Assembly: GCF_965228715.1 (NCBI RefSeq)
Contig: NZ_OZ245833.1
Source of the DNA: Stappia sp002722295
Lineage (GTDB): Bacteria > Pseudomonadota > Alphaproteobacteria > Rhizobiales > Stappiaceae
Direction: 5' to 3' (one strand)
Length of the DNA stretch: 64,000 nucleotides
Both the position numbers and the translations under genes were made by a program. Below, piece by piece: positions 17,609 to 23,639 of this stretch (the first letter of the stretch is position 1; every line of letters begins with the position of its first letter). Under the pieces are notes generated by a model. It had not been told where the DNA came from. It did not search any database and saw only the letters and a list, made by a program, of their open reading frames with translations.

Positions 17609-18535
17609 TCACCGCAGCGGCGTGGCCTTTGCGGCCAGCCCCGGCTTGCGCAGCAACTTGCGTTCACGCATCAGGCTGTAAAGGCCGGTCACCACAAGGA
17701 TTCCGATGCCGATGAGAGTCTGACCGTCGGGGACGTCACCCCATACAAGGTAGCCGATCAGAATGGCCCACAGAATGATCGAATACCGGAACGGTGCCAC
17801 CAGCGAGATATCACCGGTGCGCATCGCGCTGATGATGGAAACGAAACCGACGAGAATGAAGCAGGCCGCCGCGGCCAGCGCCGCCATGTCGCCAGCCCTC
17901 GGCGTCACCCAGGTCTCGACGCTGGAAAGCCCGGCGCCGGCGGCCGCGACACCGGACAGCGAGGCAAGCGTGATGATGTAGGTGGGAATGTTCCGTGGCG
18001 TGCGACTCGTCAGCAGGTCACGCGAGACAACACAGACCACGGCCGCAAGAGCCCATAGCGACCAGGCGTCGAACCCGGCCATGCCCGGCCGGACAATCAG
18101 GAGAACTCCGCCGAAGCCGACGGCAATCGCGCTCCATCGACGCCACCCGACCGGCGCTCCCAGAAACAGGGCCGCACCGGCCGTGATCGCAAGAGGCTGC
18201 ACCTGCATGATCGCCGTCGCGTTGGCGAGCGGCATGTTGAAAAGTGCCTTGAGGTAAAACAGGGCGCCGAGAACCTCCGCCAGGACGCGCAAACCGATCA
18301 GCGGATTGAACACAAGGCCGAGCTTGCGGATCGAACCGTCCAGAAAGCACAGCACGAGCAACAGCGAGATCGCCATCAGGCCGCGCAGGAACATGATCTG
18401 TCCCAGTGGCAGATGGTCGGCCGTCAGCTTCGTCAGACTGTCGTTGAAGATGAAACCGGCCATGGCAGCCAGCATGAAGAGAATGGCCCGGCCATTCTCG
18501 CCGGAACTCACACCCGAAGTCGGGCTGGATGACAT
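17609..18535 (-). CDS. DMT superfamily (EamA) transporter
   Basis: 308 residues with about ten transmembrane helices in two EamA repeats (FMLAAMAGFIFNDSLTKL early, then VGWRRWSAIAVGFGGVLLIV in the first repeat end). EamA proteins export metabolites or amino acids; no substrate can be assigned. It begins 22 bases after the stop of the DUF6352 gene on the same strand and so may belong to that transcript. Confidence 0.85.
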   Translation of the reverse strand: MSSSPTSGVSSGENGRAILFMLAAMAGFIFNDSLTKLTADHLPLGQIMFLRGLMAISLLLVLCFLDGSIRKLGLVFNPLIGLRVLAEVLGALFYLKALFNMPLANATAIMQVQPLAITAGAALFLGAPVGWRRWSAIAVGFGGVLLIVRPGMAGFDAWSLWALAAVVCVVSRDLLTSRTPRNIPTYIITLASLSGVAAAGAGLSSVETWVTPRAGDMAALAAAACFILVGFVSIISAMRTGDISLVAPFRYSIILWAILIGYLVWGDVPDGQTLIGIGILVVTGLYSLMRERKLLRKPGLAAKATPLR

Positions 18536-18557
18536 GAAACGGTCTTTCGGTAGCCGC

Positions 18558-19574
18558 TCAGTTGCGGCGCCGCAGTGGCAGGTTGGTCAGCAGGTTCTGC
18601 GGTTTCATCCGCAGCTTGCCGTCGCTCCCCATGGCCAGACCGAGCCAGACCGGCTTTCCCCGCATGGTTTCGACAACATCGTCCCGTTCCTCGAAATCGA
18701 GCCGGAACAGGGCAATGATCCGGGAAAGTGCGCCCTCGTCAAGCATCTTGCCTTCATACAGGGCATTGAGAAGGCGAGTTGCCTCCGCATCCAGTCCAAT
18801 GTGCCAGGACCAGCGTTCATCACGGATTGACTGCTGCGGTTGCACCCGCACGCGCAAACCGTGGAAGTGAGCGACCCAGGTCTCCACAACGCGCGCGAAG
18901 GCATCAAGCGCCGGTTCGGTGAAGCGGAAGTCGATGGCGGTATCGAACCGGTCCGACCTCTCCCAGTAGAGGTCGCGATTGTCCTCTCCCAGAACATCCA
19001 GCGAAAGCCCGCGCATGGGCGTACCGCTCTCGGCCAGAAGCGCCCCGAGCCCTCCGAAGCCGCCGGTCTTCGTCCAGTTCTCGACAATTTCCGCATCCGC
19101 GAGCATGAGTTGCCCGTCACCCGTGGTAACGACCTGTTCCCGGAAGAAAAGTTCGCCGGCGCGCGCCCGCATCGGGTCGGCGATCCTGCGCAACATGTTG
19201 TGCACGATGAGATGGACCAACTGATCCAGGAAAACGGGCGGGATGCTAAGCGGCGTCGGCGAGGAGAACAGCGCGGCGTAGGCGGACTCCACTGTTCCAT
19301 GCCGCACGAGGTGATCGCGAAACGCCAGAAGGAGCCGGTAGTTTTCGGCCGCGTCCCTGTCCTGGATTGCAGCGATCTCCGCCTCGTCGACCTCCGCGAA
19401 AGGTTCCGCCATCAGACGCTCGAACAGCGCATGCTCGGCAAGACAGCTTTCCTTGACGGGATGGATTTCCGGGCGAGTGTAATAGGCGCGCAGGAAATCC
19501 GGCGTGACGGTCAGCCAGCCGTTGCGATCACGCCCGAGCAAGTGAATGCCTGATGATTTCCAGAAATTCGGCAT
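18558..19574 (-). CDS. DUF6352-like protein of the formate dehydrogenase region
   Basis: 338 residues from the ATG at 19574 (MPNFWKSSGIHLLGRDRNGWLTVTPDFLRAYYTRPE, shown here in part). No signal peptide, membrane helix or metal motif is evident; tryptophan- and acid-rich segments suggest a soluble cytoplasmic protein. I recognise it as the family annotated DUF6352, without known function. Its ATG overlaps the stop of the DUF6505-like gene by one base (TGATG), so the two are translationally coupled and likely act together. Confidence 0.72.
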   Translation of the reverse strand: MPNFWKSSGIHLLGRDRNGWLTVTPDFLRAYYTRPEIHPVKESCLAEHALFERLMAEPFAEVDEAEIAAIQDRDAAENYRLLLAFRDHLVRHGTVESAYAALFSSPTPLSIPPVFLDQLVHLIVHNMLRRIADPMRARAGELFFREQVVTTGDGQLMLADAEIVENWTKTGGFGGLGALLAESGTPMRGLSLDVLGEDNRDLYWERSDRFDTAIDFRFTEPALDAFARVVETWVAHFHGLRVRVQPQQSIRDERWSWHIGLDAEATRLLNALYEGKMLDEGALSRIIALFRLDFEERDDVVETMRGKPVWLGLAMGSDGKLRMKPQNLLTNLPLRRRN

Positions 19575-20059
19575 CACTCGTCCTCGCTCACATCCCACAC
19601 TCGCGCATGATCTCCGGAACTGTCATGTGCCACGAGATGAAAGCGCTCGCGGATGGTTCCGTCTTCGTCCATTTCGCGTTCGATCGCCAGCAGGGCATTG
19701 ACCTCGAGGCCCGAGGCGATCTCGCAGGCATCGGCGATCTCTGCCTCGGCCACCTCTCGCGCCGCATCCACGGACGGCGCGCCATGCTCGGCGGCGAAAT
19801 GCTCCGCCAGACGCTCGACAAGCGCCGCCCGGTCGTCGTCGCCGATTTCGGCCGGTGTCGCCAGTGTGGTCCAGCCGAAGTTTCCAAGGGACAGAAAGCC
19901 GGAGACGAACGCCTGACGCTCCTTGCCGGAGAGCCCCTCGTCGGTGAAGGCACGAAAGGCGAATGTGCCCGGAATGACCCAGTCATCGGGCTCGGCCGCA
20001 AGCGGGAACACTCGCGTGTCCGACAGGTCGAGGCGGATCGCCTTCAGCATTCGGGTCAT
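19574..20059 (-). CDS. DUF6505-like protein of the formate dehydrogenase region
   Basis: 161 residues from the ATG at 20059, which has GGAGC upstream (MTRMLKAIRLDLSDTRVF). The WVIPGTFAFRAF segment and an acidic C-terminus (VSEDE) are notable; no export signal. It resembles the family called DUF6505. It is coupled by a one-base overlap to the DUF6352-like gene and follows the ligase-like gene by about 94 bases. Function unknown; the context suggests formate dehydrogenase maturation. Confidence 0.7.
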   Translation of the reverse strand: MTRMLKAIRLDLSDTRVFPLAAEPDDWVIPGTFAFRAFTDEGLSGKERQAFVSGFLSLGNFGWTTLATPAEIGDDDRAALVERLAEHFAAEHGAPSVDAAREVAEAEIADACEIASGLEVNALLAIEREMDEDGTIRERFHLVAHDSSGDHARVWDVSEDE

Positions 20060-20153
20060 GATCGTGCTCCGGGATGAGTGTTGATGAGGCAGGCCCCCAC
20101 TTCCGTGCCGTTCAAGGCCTCGTCGGACGGAAAGGCGGACGCCCAAGTAGGCC

Positions 20154-20894
20154 CTACAGGGTTTCCATCTCGGCCAGCGCCGCATCGAGCATCACGACGC
20201 GGGTGCCATCGATGGGCCCCTCCTCTTTCAACAGCAAGTTGCCCTGCCCGTCGAGACCGAGAAAGACACCCTCCACCATTCCGTGGCTAACCTCCACGGC
20301 GATCCGTTCGCGATAGCCTTCCGCCCGATAGAGCCAGGCGTCGCGCACCGGAGAGAAACCGTCATGCTCCCAGGTCTGGATCCAGCTCAGGAGATGGCGG
20401 CAGACGGCCTCGAGAATGCGCCCACGGTCCAGTTCGCCCGCCTGTTCCCCGGCAAGGCTCGTCACCCCGGGAATCTCTCCCGGCTCCACCGCAGTTTCCG
20501 CCTCGGCGATCTGTATTTCCACCCCGATCACAAGCCAGAATGGGGCGCCATCCTCGTCAAGCGCATCACTCCAGCAGATGCGGACACGGCCAAACTCACC
20601 GCCGTTGGCAAGCAGGCGCGCGGGCCAGCGGTGCGTGAGAGCTAGCTCCGGACGAACGCAGGCCCCAAGTGCCTCGACCACCGCGACCATGGTCAGGAAC
20701 AGCATTTCCGGGCATCGCGAGGGTGAAACGGTAGGTTCCAGAACGATCGCGGCGGCGAGCCTGTCTTGCGCCCGCGACCACACCACATCACCGGCACGAA
20801 ACTCAGCCTTCCCTGCGCCTGCCATCGCGTGGGCAAAGGGATCGCATTCCGGATCCACCGGATGACTGGCGAGGATCGGCGGCAGAACAGGCAT
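20154..20894 (-). CDS. Biotin/lipoate ligase-like protein (DUF4444 type), degenerate active site
   Basis: 246 residues from the ATG at 20894 (MPVLPPILASHPVDPECDPF); an in-frame TTG lies further upstream. The fold signature of the biotin/lipoate A/B ligase family is visible (GDVVWSRAQDRLAAAIVLEP, then PELALTHRWPARLLANGG), with a C-terminal extension matching DUF4444. Where active biotin ligases have KWPND and a later lysine, this protein has RWPARLLANGGEFGRVRI, so the catalytic lysine seems lost. It lies in the formate dehydrogenase cluster. It may bind a cofactor or peptide rather than ligate; that is inference. Confidence 0.72.
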   Translation of the reverse strand: MPVLPPILASHPVDPECDPFAHAMAGAGKAEFRAGDVVWSRAQDRLAAAIVLEPTVSPSRCPEMLFLTMVAVVEALGACVRPELALTHRWPARLLANGGEFGRVRICWSDALDEDGAPFWLVIGVEIQIAEAETAVEPGEIPGVTSLAGEQAGELDRGRILEAVCRHLLSWIQTWEHDGFSPVRDAWLYRAEGYRERIAVEVSHGMVEGVFLGLDGQGNLLLKEEGPIDGTRVVMLDAALAEMETL

Positions 20895-21068
20895 GACACC
20901 CGAATCCGCGTCAGGACCGGCAGCGTTCGACAAGAGTTGGCCTCGGTGTTTCAACCATTGAAAGCATTGTGTTGACCATGCGGCATTCGATCAATCGGCC
21001 GCCACGGTGGGAGCGCCGGCAGAAGCTCGTGGGCTTGCTCCGGAGCGGGAAGAGGCGCCTCGCATGTC

Positions 21069-21233
21069 TCACTCGCCCGGGCGCTTGCCGTCACCGGGTG
21101 AAAGACGAACAGCTCCAGGATTGTCGCTCGAGTAGATCGTGGCGGAGGAATAGTCCAGACCGTAGGACAGGAAGAGACCGGCCCCCACACCGATTACCGC
21201 CACGGCGATCACGGCACATGCAAAAGCCTTCAT
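21069..21233 (-). CDS. 54-residue single-pass membrane peptide in the formate dehydrogenase cluster
   Basis: A short gene with ATG at 21233, an AGAGGA ribosome-binding site about 9 bases upstream and TGA at 21069-21071. The peptide starts MKAFACAVIAVAVIGVGA, a hydrophobic helix of about 20 residues, then a soluble tail with SYGLDYSSATIYSSDNPG and the ending RLSPGDGKRPGE. It lies 121 bases after FDH gamma on the same strand. I do not recognise a family. By position it may be an extra small subunit or assembly peptide of the membrane FDH complex. A cleaved signal peptide is also possible. Confidence 0.65.
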   Translation of the reverse strand: MKAFACAVIAVAVIGVGAGLFLSYGLDYSSATIYSSDNPGAVRLSPGDGKRPGE

Positions 21234-21354
21234 CGCGTAGATGTCCTCTCAAGGAAGGGCGCGGACCGGTCGCGCGGTGCCGCCGCCCGTTTCAGGAAGG
21301 CAACGGGCACGATGCGCCCGGCCGAACTTTTCAAACGACGCAGGTTCCCATCGC

Positions 21355-22542
21355 CTACTCGGCGGGCTGTGCCGAGGGCCCCTGCCCTCCCGACCGGGCC
21401 TCGCGGGCCTGCACTTCTTCAACCCAGAGCGAATGGTGTTCCTTGGCCCAGTTCAGATCGACTTCACCGGAGCCCATCGCATCGAACGCCCCCTCCATGC
21501 CAAGCGAGCCGATGTAGATGTGGGCAATGATCACGCAGACCAGGAACACGCCCATGATCGAGTGCCAGAGCGTCGCGAGCTGCTGCTCCTGCAGCACCGT
21601 GAGCGGTGTCGCCAGTTCCGTCCCCGCCACCGCATTCACCAGGGCGAACGTGTCGGAAAAGAAATGGGTGGTGTAGGGAAACAGCAAAGACCAGCCGGAG
21701 ATGGAGATTGAGGCGCCACCAAGGATGGTCAACCAGAAGATGACCTTCTGACCGGCATTGAACTTCTTCGCCGGCGGGTGAAGGTGCTTTGAGAAAAGCC
21801 CGCCGGCCTGCAGCACCCACTTGATGTCCGTGCGGTCAGGAATGTTGTGCCGCACCCACATCAGAAAGATCATCACAAGGCCTGCCATGAACGCAAAGGC
21901 CAGATAGTTGTGCAGGTGCTTGCCCCACCACGTCACCAGCGAGAACGCGTCCGGGCCGATCACCGGCAGCAGTACATACCGGCCGTACATGACATTCAGG
22001 CCCGTCAGTCCCAGGACAACGAAGGAGACGGCGGTGAGCCAATGTCCGAACCGCTCGATCGCCTCGAAGCGGGTAATGGTCTCATCCGAGCGGCCGTGCT
22101 CGATCCGGATGCGTCCACGCAGTGCGAAAAAGAGGCAGAGCATGACGACCATGCCGAGCAGCGCCCAACTGCCGTAAAGCGCGATCGGGCCGTTCTTCAG
22201 AGCGCGCCAGAGCTCCCCCTCCGACTGCACCAGCGTCGCGGACTTCTTGTCGGGAATGGAGACCTTGCCGGCGACACCGCTGCGCACCGCGCGCCAGAGA
22301 TCGGAATCCGAAGTCGTCCCGAGCGTGTTTCCAGGGACATGTCCCTGCACCGGGTTCTCGCTCGGGATTTCCTGCGCGACACCCTGCTGGGCCAGCGCGG
22401 GCCCGCTTGCAGCCAACGGGCCGCCAAGCGCAGCGCCGAGGCAAAGGGCGAGCACGGCGGGACGGCAACGCCTCACGCCGGACTCGGCGAAACGGCGTGC
22501 CACCTGCAACAGGCCATGCCCCGGGATCGAAAGTCCGGACAT
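21355..22542 (-). CDS. Formate dehydrogenase gamma subunit (cytochrome b556)
   Basis: 395 residues, longer than E. coli FdnI (217) because of a signal-peptide-like start (to about residue 50) and a periplasmic segment up to residue 115. The conserved core follows: FEAIERFGHWLTAVSFVVLGLTGL, WGKHLHNYLAFAFMAGL, WLTILGGASISISGWSLLFP and LWHSIMGVFLVCVIIAHIYIGSLG, four helices whose histidines bind two b-type haems. It anchors FDH to the inner membrane and passes electrons from formate to quinone. It sits downstream of alpha and beta with a small lipoprotein gene between. Confidence 0.92.
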   Translation of the reverse strand: MSGLSIPGHGLLQVARRFAESGVRRCRPAVLALCLGAALGGPLAASGPALAQQGVAQEIPSENPVQGHVPGNTLGTTSDSDLWRAVRSGVAGKVSIPDKKSATLVQSEGELWRALKNGPIALYGSWALLGMVVMLCLFFALRGRIRIEHGRSDETITRFEAIERFGHWLTAVSFVVLGLTGLNVMYGRYVLLPVIGPDAFSLVTWWGKHLHNYLAFAFMAGLVMIFLMWVRHNIPDRTDIKWVLQAGGLFSKHLHPPAKKFNAGQKVIFWLTILGGASISISGWSLLFPYTTHFFSDTFALVNAVAGTELATPLTVLQEQQLATLWHSIMGVFLVCVIIAHIYIGSLGMEGAFDAMGSGEVDLNWAKEHHSLWVEEVQAREARSGGQGPSAQPAE

Positions 22543-22586
22543 TCTCTTGCTCCTCTCCGGGCGTGCACCCGGGCTTGCCGTTCAGG

Positions 22587-22784
22587 TCAGAACTGCTGGC
22601 GCAGACCGCGATGGCGCAGTTCGCGGCGTTCCTCATCCGTCAGCGGGCGATCCGCCTTGCCTTGGTAGACGCCTTTCTCAAGATGCAACGGGCGGTTCTG
22701 CTCGCCCTCTCGACATCCCGGCACCAGCGCCAGGACGATCGCCGATATGGCCAGGGCACCCCATCCTGCACGTGCGGATCTCAC
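22587..22784 (-). CDS. Small lipoprotein of the formate dehydrogenase operon
   Basis: 65 residues with a GTG start supported by AGGAG 7 bases upstream. Signal peptide with lipobox VPGC, so C24 is the predicted acylated residue. The mature part, with RPLHLEKGVYQGKADRPLTDEERRELRHRG split across about 30 residues, resembles small lipoproteins found beside periplasmic respiratory enzymes in proteobacteria. Lying between FDH beta and gamma, it is probably co-expressed with the enzyme; function unknown. Confidence 0.7.
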   Translation of the reverse strand: MRSARAGWGALAISAIVLALVPGCREGEQNRPLHLEKGVYQGKADRPLTDEERRELRHRGLRQQF

Positions 22785-22844
22785 ATCAATGCTCCTGCTT
22801 CATGTCGCCCGGCGCCCGCTGGGGAACCCCGCCTGCCTGCACCA

Positions 22845-22874
22845 CAGGGATGCCCGGGGCCCCGGACATCCCTG
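22845..22874 (-). other. Intercistronic hairpin between FDH beta and the small lipoprotein gene
   Basis: A 30-base near-perfect palindrome: CAGGGATG ... CATCCCTG outer arms (8 bp) and a CCGGGG/CCCCGG inner core, separated by single mismatched bases. No T-tract follows, so it is more likely an mRNA-stability or processing element that sets alpha-beta expression above that of downstream genes than a full terminator. Confidence 0.55.
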
Positions 22875-22956
22875 TCTTGCGGCCATGCTGGCCTGCATCC
22901 GGTCAGAAAAGGCCCGTCCGTCCCTGGGCTCTTCCCTTGAGCGCGGGCTGTCACCT

Positions 22957-23556
22957 TCAGATATTGCCGGCCTTCTGCTCATAGGCAGTGCCCCAGCCCC
23001 AGGCACCCGAACCGAACCCGCGGGCAACGATGCGCTCGCGATAGATCGACGACACGACGTCGCCGTCACCGGCAAGAAGGGCCTTGGTCGAGCACATCTC
23101 GGCACAGAGCGGCAGCTTGCCCTCCGCGAGACGGTTGCGGCCGTACTTGGCGTATTCGGCCGAAGAGTTGTCGGCCTCCGGGCCACCTGCGCAGAAGGTG
23201 CACTTGTCCATCTTGCCGCGTGAACCGAAGTTGCCAGCCTGCGGATACTGCGGCGCGCCAAAGGGGCATGCGTAGAAGCAATAACCGCAGCCGATGCAAA
23301 GGTCCTTGGAGTGAAGGACCACGCCCTCCTCGGTCTGGTAGAAGCAATCCACCGGGCAGACCGCCATGCAGGGCGCGTCGGAACAGTGCATGCAGGCAAC
23401 CGAAATGGAGCGTTCGCCCGGCTTGCCGTCATTGATGGTGACGACCCGGCGGCGATTGATGCCCCACGGCACCTCATGCTCGTTCTTGCAGGCGGTGACG
23501 CATGCGTTGCACTCGATGCAGCGCTCGGCGTCACAGAGGAATTTCATCCGTGCCAT
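22957..23556 (-). CDS. Formate dehydrogenase beta subunit (iron-sulfur)
   Basis: 199 residues with four ferredoxin-type clusters: CIECNACVTACKNEH, CMHCSDAPCMAVCPVD, CIGCGYCFYACPFGAP and CTFC...LPLCAEMCST. It is much shorter than E. coli FdnH (294) and lacks its C-terminal transmembrane helix, so contact with the membrane must be through gamma. It relays electrons from the molybdenum site in alpha to the haems in gamma. No TAT signal; export is presumably as a complex with alpha, which carries one. The gene follows alpha by about 83 bases. Confidence 0.92.
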   Translation of the reverse strand: MARMKFLCDAERCIECNACVTACKNEHEVPWGINRRRVVTINDGKPGERSISVACMHCSDAPCMAVCPVDCFYQTEEGVVLHSKDLCIGCGYCFYACPFGAPQYPQAGNFGSRGKMDKCTFCAGGPEADNSSAEYAKYGRNRLAEGKLPLCAEMCSTKALLAGDGDVVSSIYRERIVARGFGSGAWGWGTAYEQKAGNI

Positions 23557-23639
23557 GATCTCTCCTCGTCATTTTCCTGAGGCTCGGGCCCGCGGCGAAG
23601 GCAGCTTCGCCGGCCGCGGGCGGCCATGTGTGTCAAGCC

